A program made the position numbers and the translations under genes. Under the pieces are notes generated by a model that had not been told where the DNA came from, ran no database searches, and saw only the letters and a program-made list of their open reading frames with translations. Source: an uncultured Archangium sp. (GTDB lineage: Bacteria > Myxococcota > Myxococcia > Myxococcales > Myxococcaceae). From it: 15,096 nucleotides of DNA. Location: NCBI GenBank assembly GCA_946479335.1, contig CAMLFP010000101.1, positions 1-15,096 of the forward strand. Reading direction: 5' to 3'. Below, one piece after another: positions 8,144-15,096 of this stretch; positions within the stretch are counted from its first letter, which is position 1; each line of letters starts with the position of its first letter.

Positions 8144-8812
8144 TCAACCGACTTCGGGCTCGACGCGACCGTAGCGTGCGACGGTGAGGTCCAGCTCGCG
8201 GGCCCACGCGCGATCTCCCGAGGAGAAGTGCCACCATTCCTGCCGGTGGCCGACGAAGCCCGCGTCGCGCATCACGCGTGAGAGCAGCATGCGGCGCTGG
8301 TGCACGGCGGGGTTCGACTTCGCGAAGTGCTCCGGCCACGAGCGCTCGGTCGGCTCATCGAAGGGCGAGCCCATGTCGGCGACCACGCCGTGGCCATCGA
8401 CCAGCGTGAGGTCGACCGCGGCGCCGGTGCTGTGCGGCGGCGGCGACTTCGGGTCTTCATTCGGCGGCGCCCAGTAGGTCAGTACGCGCTCGCGGCGCGC
8501 CTCGTCGCTCAAGTGCGGCTCGTCACGGCGGAGCAGCGCGTCGGTGTGCGCCACCATGAAGGCCTGCACCGCGAGCGGCCGCCACGCGTCGAGGAGGTGC
8601 AGCCGCCAGCCGGGCTTCTCCATCGATAACCGGCGCTGCGCGTCGAGCAGCAGCTTGAAGACCGCCTTGCGCAGGAACCACGGGCCGAGGCCTTCGTACG
8701 GCGCGCCCAGCTTCACGTACGGGTGCGGCGCCTCGAAGCTCAAGCGCGCGTCTTCGATGGAGACGAGCGGCTCGCCGTCGTCGCTGATGCTGATGGTCTC
8801 CCAGGGGCGCAT
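8144..8812 (-). CDS. D-alanyl-D-alanine dipeptidase (VanX/DdpX, peptidase M15D)
   Basis: Zinc dipeptidase predicted to cleave D-Ala-D-Ala. The 222 residues carry the whole VanX active site with identical spacing: zinc ligands His127, Asp134 (in HSTGAAVDLTL) and His195, catalytic Glu192 (QEWWHF), and Arg78 in DAWRP, which corresponds to VanX Arg71. The His-Asp-His spacings of 7 and 61 equal those of VanX (116, 123, 184). No signal peptide is visible, so the enzyme is probably cytoplasmic. No vanH, vanA or vanRS genes are nearby, so a role in peptidoglycan turnover or D-Ala-D-Ala recycling is more likely than vancomycin resistance; this is inferred. It lies 48 bases downstream of the LysR gene and 47 bases upstream of the lipoprotein gene, all on one strand. 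The Shine-Dalgarno site before 8812 is weak. Confidence 0.9.
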   Translation of the reverse strand: MRPWETISISDDGEPLVSIEDARLSFEAPHPYVKLGAPYEGLGPWFLRKAVFKLLLDAQRRLSMEKPGWRLHLLDAWRPLAVQAFMVAHTDALLRRDEPHLSDEARRERVLTYWAPPNEDPKSPPPHSTGAAVDLTLVDGHGVVADMGSPFDEPTERSWPEHFAKSNPAVHQRRMLLSRVMRDAGFVGHRQEWWHFSSGDRAWARELDLTVARYGRVEPEVG

Positions 8813-8860
8813 GTGCAGCTCGTGTAGCGCGTCGTTCCGAGGTCGTCGCCGGGTGGTCGG

Positions 8861-9739
8861 TCAGCTGCCCGGAGCGACGGCGAGGGCCGCGTCGACCAGC
8901 GGCTGCGCGCCGGTGTTCTTCCTCCACAGCGCGAAGATGGGGAACGACGCGACCGGGCGCTCCAGCTTGCGCGCGAGGACGCCGCTCATCTTCGGGCCCG
9001 CGTCGGTGAGCCACGGCACCAGCGAGAACCCCAGCCCCGCGGCGACGAACCCGAGGATGGTGTCTGACGAGTCGGCGGCGAAGCCCTCGCGCGGCGTGAT
9101 GTCGTGTTGGCGCAGCGCCTCGAGCTGCAGGCCCTTCAAGGTGCGGTCGGAGTGGTACGCGATGAACGGCACGTTCGCGAGGCGCGAGAGCGTGAGCGCG
9201 CCCTTCTGGGCGTACGGCCCGTGCGAGGGCGCGACGATCCACGCCTCCGTCTTGCCGACCTGTCGCGCCTCGAGATCTCCCGGCACGTCGGGCACCCAGT
9301 CGACCATCAGATCGGTCTCTCCGGCGCGCAGCCGCGAGAGGTCAGCGCTCGCCACCTCGGTCAGCGCCACGGTGATGTCGGGCCGCGCGCCCTGCAGCCG
9401 CCGCAACCACTCGGGGATGAGGTGCCGCAGCAGATGCCCCGCCGCGTGCAGCTTCAGCGTGCCGCCCACCACGCCGCCCTTCACGCGCGCCTCGATGGTG
9501 GGGAGCTGGTCGTAGAACGGCGACACCGCGTCGAAGAGCACGCGCCCGCGCGCCGTCAGCACCACGCGGTCCTTTCCCACGCGCTCGAACAACTTCACGC
9601 CCAGCTCCTCTTCCAGTCGCCGCACCTGCTGGTGCACGCCGGGTTGGGTGATGGGGTACGGGAAGGCGCGCGCCGCCCGCGCGTAGCCCTCGGTCTTCGC
9701 CACCCAATAGAAGCCCTCGATGCGCTGGAGGTTGATCAT
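8861..9739 (-). CDS. LysR-family transcriptional regulator
   Basis: DNA-binding regulator of 292 residues, the normal LysR length. The N-terminal winged helix-turn-helix spans about 5-65, with YARAARAFPYPITQPGVHQQ and RRLEEELGVKLFER; the recognition helix TQPGVHQQVRRLE departs from the usual SQPAVSxQIxxLE but keeps the pattern. The remainder (about 92-290) is a periplasmic-binding-protein-like effector domain, with GGTLKLHAAGHLLRHLIPEWL at its start and VAAGLGFSLVPWL near its end. The effector is unknown. The start ATG at 9739 faces the small membrane protein gene across 94 bases that hold a TTGA-N7-TCAA palindrome, the classic LysR arrangement in which the regulator controls a divergent target and itself. 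The dipeptidase gene follows 48 bases downstream, so it could be a target or simply co-transcribed. Confidence 0.9.
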   Translation of the reverse strand: MINLQRIEGFYWVAKTEGYARAARAFPYPITQPGVHQQVRRLEEELGVKLFERVGKDRVVLTARGRVLFDAVSPFYDQLPTIEARVKGGVVGGTLKLHAAGHLLRHLIPEWLRRLQGARPDITVALTEVASADLSRLRAGETDLMVDWVPDVPGDLEARQVGKTEAWIVAPSHGPYAQKGALTLSRLANVPFIAYHSDRTLKGLQLEALRQHDITPREGFAADSSDTILGFVAAGLGFSLVPWLTDAGPKMSGVLARKLERPVASFPIFALWRKNTGAQPLVDAALAVAPGS

Positions 9740-9752
9740 GTACTCCAGCTTA

Positions 9753-9767
9753 TTGATGGTGACTCAA
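9753..9767. promoter_or_regulatory. Candidate LysR box (TTGA-N7-TCAA)
   Basis: TTGATGGTGACTCAA is a 15-bp dyad with perfect 4-bp arms that satisfies the LysR T-N11-A rule. It lies 14 bases before the LysR start and 66 bases before the divergent membrane-protein start. A 15-bp dyad with 4-bp arms can arise by chance, so support rests mainly on position. Confidence 0.38.
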
Positions 9768-9833
9768 CGCGTACCAGCTCCTTTTCGACGTTCTGGCGTT
9801 TCATCACCAACACCAACCAACAAGGAGCTGCAC

Positions 9834-10118
9834 ATGAACGCGATGAAGAACCTGGCGCATCTGATTGTCCTCGGCGTGCTCGCGGTGGCGGGCGTGTTGT
9901 TCAGCCTCAAGGTGCTGTTCGCCGGCGGCCTCGTCGCCGCGCTGCTCTTCTGGGCGTGGTTCGCGGGGTACGCGGCGCTCACCTCGTGGGTGACCAGCGG
10001 CTTCAAGTCGCCGTTGGGCGCGCTGGCGACGCACGGCGCGGTGCTGCTGGTGCTCTCGATGTTGCCGCGCTTCGCGCCGTTCTCCGCGCTGCGCTTCGGG
10101 CTCGATCTCCTGAGCTGA
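9834..10118 (+). CDS. Small integral membrane protein of unknown function
   Basis: A 94-residue hydrophobic protein that I do not recognise. Three likely membrane helices are visible: about 8-25, 27-50 and 64-79, with a short polar N-terminus (MNAMKN) and a basic stretch TSGFKSP between the second and third. The start at 9834 is supported by AAGGAG 6 bases upstream (9822-9827). The open frame extends back to 9720, but that extension is not protein-like and covers the promoter region. The gene is divergent from the LysR regulator and is the natural candidate for its target. No catalytic residues stand out; it could be a small transporter accessory, stress or envelope protein, but nothing in the sequence decides this. 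Confidence 0.75.
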   Translation: MNAMKNLAHLIVLGVLAVAGVLFSLKVLFAGGLVAALLFWAWFAGYAALTSWVTSGFKSPLGALATHGAVLLVLSMLPRFAPFSALRFGLDLLS

Positions 10119-10119
10119 T

Positions 10120-10136
10120 TTCTCAGCGGGTGAGAA
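10120..10136. terminator. Weak hairpin after the small membrane protein gene
   Basis: TTCTCA-GCGGG-TGAGAA, a perfect 6-bp stem with a 5-base loop, begins 2 bases after the stop codon of the membrane protein gene. It has no U-tract, so it may only be an mRNA 3' end structure. The rest of the 84-base gap to the next gene holds no feature that I can name apart from that gene's ribosome binding site. Confidence 0.25.
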
Positions 10137-10202
10137 GGCCGCAACTCGTGCGCGGGTGCATCGAGAACTCCTCCGAGGTCGCACTTTCTCGGGGAGCTCG
10201 TC

Positions 10203-10832
10203 ATGCGCATCGGTTCCTGGCTGTCGCGGTTGTTCCACCCGAACCGGGCGTCGACGCCGGCGCCCTCGAAGCCCACGCCTCCCGCGAGCGCCGCGCCGGT
10301 CGACACCTTCGAGCCGTCGGCGCCGATGCGCGTCTCGCTGGGGCAGGTCAGCGGCTACTCGACGACGGAGCGCGCGAAGCTCGACGAAGCCACCGGCCTG
10401 CTGGCGAAGGTGCTCAACAGCCGCGAGTTCCGCGACGGGGTGCTGAACGCGACGTTCAACGGCCAGCCGGGCTTCGCTGGTGACGCGCGCACGCCCGCGG
10501 AGATCTACGCCACCATCCGCGCCGGGAAGGAGAACTACACCGACGCGGCCGACGGCGAGGTCGACCTGAACCTCGAGCTGAAGAACTTCTCGTGGTTCCA
10601 GCGCAACGTGGTCGGCTACACGACGGAGTCGTCGGACACGCTCACCATCAACCGCAAATTCTTCAGCGCGTACACGCCGGCGGAGGCGGCGGGGAACCTC
10701 GCGCACGAGTGGCTCCACAAGCTGGGCTTCGAGCACGACTTCAAGGCGACGGCGCGGCGGCCCGACTCGGTGCCGTACGAGCTGGGTGAGCTGGTCGAGC
10801 GCCTCGCGCAGGGAAGTTTGACCCCTCTCTAG
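10203..10832 (+). CDS. Putative zinc metalloprotease with metzincin-like motif
   Basis: A 209-residue protein of unrecognised family with a complete [12 protein letters not shown] motif at residues 168-179, the HExxHxxGxxHD zinc-binding pattern of metzincins: His168, His172 and His178 as ligands and Glu169 as catalytic base. The N-terminus (1-45) is Pro/Ala/Ser-rich and starts with an amphipathic [11 protein letters not shown]; there is no hydrophobic signal peptide. Residues about 50-165 form an unassigned domain. After the motif only 30 residues remain ([13 protein letters not shown]), with no Met, so the metzincin Met-turn is absent; Glu193 or Glu196 may instead take part in the site. The start at 10203 has GGGGAG 6 bases upstream. 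It could be a small protease, a toxin-like effector or a structural relative; substrate and location are unknown. Confidence 0.7.
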   Translation: MRIGSWLSRLFHPNRASTPAPSKPTPPASAAPVDTFEPSAPMRVSLGQVSGYSTTERAKLDEATGLLAKVLNSREFRDGVLNATFNGQPGFAGDARTPAEIYATIRAGKENYTDAADGEVDLNLELKNFSWFQRNVVGYTTESSDTLTINRKFFSAYTPAEAAGNLAHEWLHKLGFEHDFKATARRPDSVPYELGELVERLAQGSLTPL

Positions 10833-10878
10833 AAGTTCATCGAGCGCGCGGGAGCCGGACGCCGTAGAACGCCGGCCC

Positions 10879-12444
10879 GTGAGCTTCATCATCGGAGTCC
10901 CGAAGGAAACGCTGCGCGGCGAAAAGCGCGTGGCGGCGACGCCTGAATCCATCAAGAAGTACATCGAGCGCGGCCTCGCGGTGCGCGTGGAGCCCGGCGC
11001 GGGTGTCGACGCGGGCATCTCCGATGAGGCCTTCACCGCCGCCGGCGCGCAGCTGGGCAACCCGTGGGCGTGTGACGCCGTCTTCAAGGTGCGGCCGCCG
11101 ACGCTCGACGAAGCGGCGAAGCTGAAGGAGGGCGCGCTCCTCGTCTCGTTGATTCAACCCGCGAGCAACCCCGGCGTTGTCGAGGCGCTCGCCGCCCGCA
11201 AGGCCACCGTGCTGGCGCTGGAGAAGGTGCCGCGCGTCACCCGCGCCCAGAAGATGGACGTGCTCTCCTCGATGGGGAACCTCTCGGGCTACCGCGCGGT
11301 GGTCGAGGCGGCGACGCACTACCAGGGCTTCTTCTCGGCGCAGATGACGGCGGCCGGCGCGACGCCGCCCGCGAAGGTGCTCATCATCGGCGCTGGCGTC
11401 GCGGGGCTCGCGGCGATCGGCGCGGCCCGCGCGTTGGGCGCCGATGTCCGCGCGTTCGACACCCGTGCGGCGGCGCGCGAGCAGGTCGAGTCACTCGGCG
11501 CGAAGTTCCTCGAGGTGACGTTGAAGGAGTCGGGCGAAGGGCAGGGCGGCTACGCGAAGGCGATGTCGCCGGAGTTCATCGCCGCGGAGATGGCGCTGTT
11601 CCGCGCGCAGGCCCGCGAGGTCGACGTCATCATCACCACCGCGCTGGTGCCGGGCGCGAAGGCGCCGACGCTGGTGCCTCGCGATGTCGTGGAGTGCCTG
11701 AAGCCCGGCTCCGTCGTGGTCGACATGGCCGCGGAGCAGGGCGGCAACTGCGAGTTGACGAAGCGCGACGAGGTGGTGCTCCAAAATGGCGTGAAGATCC
11801 TCGGCTTCACCGATTTGGCGAGCCGCATGGCGTCGACCTCCAGCCGCTTCTTCGCGATGAACCTGTGGCACCTCGCGGGCGAGCTGGGCAAGGCCGCGAC
11901 GTTGGACCTCAACCTCGAGAACGACGTGGTGCGACCGGCGCTGTTGCTGCACCACGGCGAGGTGCTCCCGCCGCCGCCGGTGAAGGAGCCCGCGCCCGCG
12001 CCGAAGCCGCCGCCCGCCGCCGCGAAGCCGAAGCAGCAGCAGCTCCAGTCGCCGACGCGCAGCGCGTGGGGCAGCACCGTGGGTGGCCTCATCGTCATCG
12101 TGTTGCTGTTCCTGCTCGGCCGCTTCGCGCCGCCCGACTTCCTCCAGCACTCGACGGTCTTCGTGCTGGCGTGCTTCGTCGGCTGGCAGGTCATCTGGTC
12201 GGTGTCTCCCGCGCTGCACACGCCGCTGATGTCGGTCACCAACGCCATCTCCGGCATCATCATCGTCGGCGGGCTCTTGCAGGTCGGGTCGGGCTTCGAC
12301 GCCGCGTCGATTCTGGGCGCGCTGGCGGTGCTCTTCGCGGCCATCAACATCGCCGGCGGCTTCCTCGTGACGCAGCGCATGCTCAAGATGTTCAGGAGAG
12401 ATGACGCCGCACCGGCGGTGGCCTCGGGAGGGCACGGCCGATGA
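10879..12444 (+). CDS. pntA: NAD(P) transhydrogenase subunit alpha
   Basis: Together with PntB, uses the proton-motive force to transfer hydride from NADH to NADP+, supplying NADPH at the inner membrane. The 521 residues follow the fused E. coli layout (510 residues): NAD(H)-binding domain I at about 1-360, starting IGVPKET and with Rossmann motif GAGVAG at 171-176, the [19 protein letters not shown] segment at 122-140 and AAEQGGNCE at 284-292; a Pro/Ala/Lys/Gln-rich linker at about 362-392; then four hydrophobic helices to about 500. Many non-enteric bacteria split this protein in two, so the fusion is worth noting. The start is GTG at 10879, matching the family N-terminus, but there is no Shine-Dalgarno site, and it lies only 46 bases from the metalloprotease stop. 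The stop overlaps the pntB start. Confidence 0.95.
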   Translation: MSFIIGVPKETLRGEKRVAATPESIKKYIERGLAVRVEPGAGVDAGISDEAFTAAGAQLGNPWACDAVFKVRPPTLDEAAKLKEGALLVSLIQPASNPGVVEALAARKATVLALEKVPRVTRAQKMDVLSSMGNLSGYRAVVEAATHYQGFFSAQMTAAGATPPAKVLIIGAGVAGLAAIGAARALGADVRAFDTRAAAREQVESLGAKFLEVTLKESGEGQGGYAKAMSPEFIAAEMALFRAQAREVDVIITTALVPGAKAPTLVPRDVVECLKPGSVVVDMAAEQGGNCELTKRDEVVLQNGVKILGFTDLASRMASTSSRFFAMNLWHLAGELGKAATLDLNLENDVVRPALLLHHGEVLPPPPVKEPAPAPKPPPAAAKPKQQQLQSPTRSAWGSTVGGLIVIVLLFLLGRFAPPDFLQHSTVFVLACFVGWQVIWSVSPALHTPLMSVTNAISGIIIVGGLLQVGSGFDAASILGALAVLFAAINIAGGFLVTQRMLKMFRRDDAAPAVASGGHGR

Positions 12445-13868
12445 TGACCGACGGCTTGTTGAACGTCGCGTACCTCGCGGCAGGCGTGTTGTTCATCCGC
12501 TCGCTGGGCGGGCTCTCGAAGCAGGAGACCGCGCGGCAGGGCAACGTGTTCGGCATCGTCGGCATGTTGCTGGCCATCGCGGTGACCTCGGTGGCGTGGG
12601 CGCTCTCGGGTGACCTCGCCTCGCGGACCCACGGGCTCGGCCTGCTGCTGGGCGCGGCGTTGGTGGGCGGCGTCATCGGCGGCGGGCTCGCCCGGCGCGT
12701 CGAGATGACCGGCATGCCGGAGCTGGTGGCGGTGCTGCACTCCTTCGTCGGCCTCGCGGCGGTGCTGGTGGGCTTCTCGTCGTACCTGCGGCCCGCGCAC
12801 GTGGAGACCGATTCGGTGCGGCTGCTGGTGCACGAGATCGAGATCTGGGTCGGCATCGCGGTGGGTGCCATCACGTTGACGGGCTCCATCATCGCGTGGG
12901 CGAAGTTGAAGGGCTCGCTGTCGGGCAAGCCGCTGTTGCTCCCCGGCCGGCACGCGCTCAACGCGCTGGTCGCCGCGGCCATCGTGGGCCTCGCGGTGCC
13001 CTTCATCCAGTCGAGCGGGCACGAGGGGCTCACGTTCCTGCTCATCATGACGGCGCTCGCGTCGCTGCTCGGCCTGCACCTGGTGCTGGCCATCGGCGGC
13101 GCCGACATGCCGGTGGTGGTCTCGCTGCTCAACAGCTACTCCGGGTGGGCCGCCGCCGCCGCGGGCTTCATGCTCGCGAACGATCTGCTCATCGTGACGG
13201 GTGCGCTGGTGGGCGCGTCGGGCACCATCCTCTCCATCATCATGTGCCGCGCGATGAACCGGTCGATTCTGCACGTGGTGTTCGGCGGCTTCGGCACCGC
13301 TGACGCGAAGCACGCGGCGCCCGGCGCGCAGCCCGCGGGTGAGGTGCGCGAGATGAAGGCCGACGAGGTCGCGCGGCATCTCCTCGAGGCGAAGAACGTG
13401 GTCATCGTGCCGGGCTACGGCATGGCGGTCTCGCGCGCGCAGGGCTCGGTGAAGGAGCTCACCACCACGCTGCGTGAGAAGGGCGTCAACGTGCGCTTCG
13501 CGATCCACCCCGTGGCCGGCCGTCTGCCCGGCCACATGAACGTGCTGCTCGCCGAGGCCGGCGTGCCCTACGACATCGTGCAGGAGATGGAGCACATCAA
13601 CGGCGACTTCCCGTCGACCGACGTGGTGCTGGTCATCGGCGCGAACGACATCGTGAACCCCGGCGCGCTCGATGACCCGAGCTCCAGCATCTACGGCATG
13701 CCGGTGCTCGAGGTGTGGAAGTCGAAGCTCACCGTGGTGTTCAAGCGCGGCATGGCGGCGGGCTACGCCGGCGTCGAGAACCCGCTGTTCTACCTCGAGG
13801 GCACGCGCATGCTGTTCGGTGACGCGAAGAAGAGCGTCGACGCGCTGGTGACCGAGGTCCGCAAGTAG
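12441..13868 (+). CDS. pntB: NAD(P) transhydrogenase subunit beta
   Basis: Membrane and NADP(H)-binding half of the proton-translocating transhydrogenase. At 475 residues it is close to E. coli PntB (462). The N-terminal two thirds hold about nine hydrophobic helices (domain II), beginning [21 protein letters not shown]. The C-terminal third is domain III, with the full family signature series: [51 protein letters not shown] and [16 protein letters not shown]. The start at 12441 overlaps the pntA stop as ATGA, implying translational coupling; a second ATG follows at once at 12444. A GGGAGG sequence lies about 9 bases upstream. The stop is followed by the inverted repeat pair that probably ends transcription. 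Confidence 0.96.
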   Translation: MMTDGLLNVAYLAAGVLFIRSLGGLSKQETARQGNVFGIVGMLLAIAVTSVAWALSGDLASRTHGLGLLLGAALVGGVIGGGLARRVEMTGMPELVAVLHSFVGLAAVLVGFSSYLRPAHVETDSVRLLVHEIEIWVGIAVGAITLTGSIIAWAKLKGSLSGKPLLLPGRHALNALVAAAIVGLAVPFIQSSGHEGLTFLLIMTALASLLGLHLVLAIGGADMPVVVSLLNSYSGWAAAAAGFMLANDLLIVTGALVGASGTILSIIMCRAMNRSILHVVFGGFGTADAKHAAPGAQPAGEVREMKADEVARHLLEAKNVVIVPGYGMAVSRAQGSVKELTTTLREKGVNVRFAIHPVAGRLPGHMNVLLAEAGVPYDIVQEMEHINGDFPSTDVVLVIGANDIVNPGALDDPSSSIYGMPVLEVWKSKLTVVFKRGMAAGYAGVENPLFYLEGTRMLFGDAKKSVDALVTEVRK

Positions 13869-13879
13869 CTCAGAGCAAA

Positions 13880-13921
13880 CCCCCTCTCCCGCGTTGCGGG
13901 AGAGGGTTGGGGTGAGGGCCG
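13880..13921 (+). repeat. Palindromic intergenic repeat, copy 2
   Basis: Left arm CCCTCTCCCGC (13882-13892), loop GTT and right arm GCGGGAGAGGG (13896-13906), an 11-bp perfect stem, then TT and GGGGTGAGGGCCG. It is the same element as at 2334-2376, but with a compensated base pair in the stem: G-C here where copy 1 has A-T. It begins 11 bases after the pntB stop. Confidence 0.92.
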
Positions 13922-13977
13922 AAAGAAGGAGCGCCCCTCACCCCGCGCTGCGACCCTCTCCCGCAGGCGGGAGAGGG
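13882..13977. terminator. Likely bidirectional terminator made of two inverted repeats
   Basis: Copies 2 and 3 face each other between convergent genes. Together they give three perfect stems: 13882-13906, the cross-copy stem GGGGTGAGGG/CCCTCACCCC (13909-13918 with 13935-13944) and 13954-13977. RNA from either strand could form all three, or one long hairpin from pairing of the two copies. No U-tract follows, so termination would be non-canonical or Rho-assisted; alternatively the structure protects the mRNA 3' ends. Confidence 0.45.
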
Positions 13978-13980
13978 GGA
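13934..13980 (-). repeat. Palindromic intergenic repeat, copy 3 (inverted)
   Basis: The same element on the minus strand: CCCTCACCCC (13935-13944), a spacer longer than in the other copies by about 8 bases, then the 11-bp stem CCCTCTCCCGC / GCGGGAGAGGG (13954-13964 and 13967-13977) with loop AG. It ends 8 bases before the methyltransferase stop codon. Confidence 0.9.
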
Positions 13981-13988
13981 GTTCGATT

Positions 13989-14999
13989 TCAGCGCGTCTT
14001 GCCGTCTTTGCGCGTCACTTTCAGGATCGCGATCTTCGTCGAGTGATTGAACGGCGCGGGGCTGACGTCGAGCGCCGCCTTCTGCGTGTCGTCGTAGCCC
14101 GTGAAGTCCTTCGGCACGTCGATGCGAGCCTCCAGCGACAGGTGCCCGGTGGCGCAGATGGCGTCGAGCGTCTTCTGGAACTCCGCGCCTGACACGAAGA
14201 CGCCGTTGTTGATGGCCACCAGCCAACCGCCGTGCGCGACGAGCGGGCGCGCCTTGTTCAGCACGCGCTCCATGTCGGTGACGAGGTCGACGCGGCCCTT
14301 CTCGGTGACGGAGAAGAACGGCGGGTCGACGAACACGCAGTCGAACAACTCTTCTTCACGCTTCAGCCGCCCCACGAGGTCGAAGAAGTCGCCGGCCTTG
14401 AAGTTCTTCTTCTCCACCTTGAAGCCGTTCACCGCGTAGCTGTCCTTCGCGACGGTGAGGAACGCGTTGTTCAGGTCGGTGTGGATGACGGCCTCAGCGC
14501 CCGCGGCCTGCGCGGCGACGCCCAGCGAGCCCGTGTACGCGAACGCGTTCAGCACGCGCTTGCCCTTCAGGTTCTTCAGCGCCCACGCCCGGAGCGGCTC
14601 GGTGTCGAGGTACAGGCTCGCGTCGCGGTTCAGCGTGAGCCGCGTCACGTACCAGACGCCGTGCTCCTGCACCTTGCGCGTCAGCTGCGCCTCGTCACCC
14701 AGCAGCATGGTGCCGTTGCGCTCGTTTTGATTCGACGATTCGCGGCGCTTCCACAGCGCGGTGGTGACCCACGGCAGCTTCGCGCGCGCCAACTCGATGA
14801 GCTCCAGCATCGCCTCGCGGTCGCCGGTCTTCGAGGTCGCGTCGTGCAGCAGCAGCGTGGTGCCGTAGAGGTCGACCGCCACGCGGGGAAAGCCCTCGGT
14901 GTACCCGTTGAAGAGCCGCAGCGCGGCCGTGTGCGGAGCCGTCAACCGGGGCAGCCGGTGAGCCAGGGCTGCAACGAAGCGTTCGCCGAGTGGAGACAT
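13989..14999 (-). CDS. Class I SAM-dependent methyltransferase, RlmI/RlmK-like
   Basis: Probable RNA methyltransferase acting on 23S rRNA, by resemblance to the RlmI family. The 336 residues have an N-terminal stretch RLFNGYTEGFPRVAVDLYG (28-46) typical of the family, the motif-I SAM-binding loop VLNAFAYTGSLGVAAQAAGA at 149-168, the acidic residue of motif II in HTDLN (173-177), and the catalytic-type DPPFF at 225-229. RlmI members normally carry an N-terminal PUA domain and a GxFLDQR motif; here the PUA is missing and the corresponding site reads SLYLDTEPLR, so base and position specificity are open. The ATG at 14999 gives the best N-terminus but has only a weak AGG upstream. Its start lies inside the end of the neighbouring membrane protein gene on the same strand. 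Confidence 0.82.
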   Translation of the reverse strand: MSPLGERFVAALAHRLPRLTAPHTAALRLFNGYTEGFPRVAVDLYGTTLLLHDATSKTGDREAMLELIELARAKLPWVTTALWKRRESSNQNERNGTMLLGDEAQLTRKVQEHGVWYVTRLTLNRDASLYLDTEPLRAWALKNLKGKRVLNAFAYTGSLGVAAQAAGAEAVIHTDLNNAFLTVAKDSYAVNGFKVEKKNFKAGDFFDLVGRLKREEELFDCVFVDPPFFSVTEKGRVDLVTDMERVLNKARPLVAHGGWLVAINNGVFVSGAEFQKTLDAICATGHLSLEARIDVPKDFTGYDDTQKAALDVSPAPFNHSTKIAILKVTRKDGKTR

Positions 15000-15096
15000 G
15001 GCCGCGCGCCTACCACCGATGGCGCGGGCGAGAGCTTCTCAATGAGGAAATCGACCAGCCACGAGATGACCAGCCCGGTGGCGATGCCCAGCGCGT
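14942..15096 (-). CDS. C-terminal end of an unidentified membrane protein (partial)
   Basis: The minus strand is open from the window edge to a TGA at 14942-14944 (about 50 codons, 5' part outside the window). The visible start, ALGIATGLVISWLVDFLIEKL, is a clear membrane helix with third positions almost all G or C; about 30 more polar residues follow. The final part overlaps the first 58 bases of the methyltransferase gene, implying co-transcription. The hydrophobic helix is convincing; the exact stop is less so, because the other minus-strand frames stop just before or near the methyltransferase start. The protein family is not recognisable. Confidence 0.5.
   Translation of the reverse strand, partial: ALGIATGLVISWLVDFLIEKLSPAPSVVGARPCLHSANASLQPWLTGCPG

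Noticed and set aside
7206..8174. 322-codon plus-strand frame opposite the large lipoprotein gene
   Set aside because: The opposite strand has a lipobox, a strong ribosome binding site and natural composition; this frame has none of these.
8097..8339. 81-codon N-terminal extension of the large lipoprotein
   Set aside because: It overlaps the dipeptidase gene, is Arg-rich, and would abolish the signal peptide and lipobox that begin at 8096.
8144..8812. Vancomycin-resistance cluster suggested by the VanX-like enzyme
   Set aside because: No VanH dehydrogenase, D-Ala-D-Lac ligase or VanRS two-component genes are present in the neighbourhood.
11550..13595. 681-codon minus-strand frame across pntA and pntB
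   Set aside because: It spans two real, overlapping genes and is rich in Arg, His and Gln; no domain is visible.
13880..13980. CRISPR array or transposon ends
   Set aside because: Only two copies, facing each other, without regular unique spacers and without any transposase frame between or around them.

Overview
The window is dense, high-GC, protein-coding DNA with a strong G/C bias at third codon positions and almost no empty space. The gene content (acyl-CoA carboxylase with separate beta and biotin-bearing alpha subunits, several lipoproteins, an E. coli-type transhydrogenase, divergent regulators) suggests a chromosomal segment of a high-GC Gram-negative bacterium, most likely a myxobacterium (Myxococcota) or a similar proteobacterium. 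That assignment is inferred from style and content, since there is no rRNA or other phylogenetic marker. I see no tRNA, rRNA, CRISPR array, transposase or phage gene.

Layout. (1) 55-678: a short ABC ATPase of the molybdate/sulfate importer type, probably the end of an operon that starts outside the window. (2) 712-4337: a two-gene acyl-CoA carboxylase operon of the methylcrotonyl-/geranyl-CoA carboxylase group, with a palindromic repeat between the genes that seems to provide the second gene's ribosome binding site. (3) 4310-5788: a membrane fatty-acid desaturase and a divergent TetR-family regulator closely resembling FabR/DesT, with a matching 18-bp palindrome between them. (4) 5775-9739, minus strand: a LysR regulator, a VanX-type D-Ala-D-Ala dipeptidase, a large lipoprotein of uncertain function and a DUF3105-type lipoprotein, closely spaced and possibly one envelope-related transcription unit. 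(5) 9834-10832: a small three-helix membrane protein divergent from the LysR gene, then a small protein with a complete HExxHxxGxxHD zinc-protease motif. (6) 10879-13868: pntA-pntB, the proton-translocating NAD(P) transhydrogenase, overlapping by an ATGA junction. (7) 13880-13980: two inverted copies of the same palindromic repeat between convergent genes. (8) 13989-15096, minus strand: an RlmI-like SAM methyltransferase and the C-terminal end of an unidentified membrane protein.

How the parts fit. Genes 2-5 look like a lipid block: the carboxylase makes or consumes acyl-CoA, the desaturase introduces double bonds, and the FabR/DesT-like protein probably senses the unsaturated/saturated acyl balance and represses the desaturase. 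The transhydrogenase would supply NADPH, which such lipid chemistry uses, but no sequence evidence ties it to the cluster. The most testable new points are the predicted FabR/DesT operator, the structured repeat family (stem covariation; one copy used as a Shine-Dalgarno site, two copies in a likely bidirectional terminator) and the small metzincin-like protein. I found no clear new multi-gene defence or biosynthetic system.
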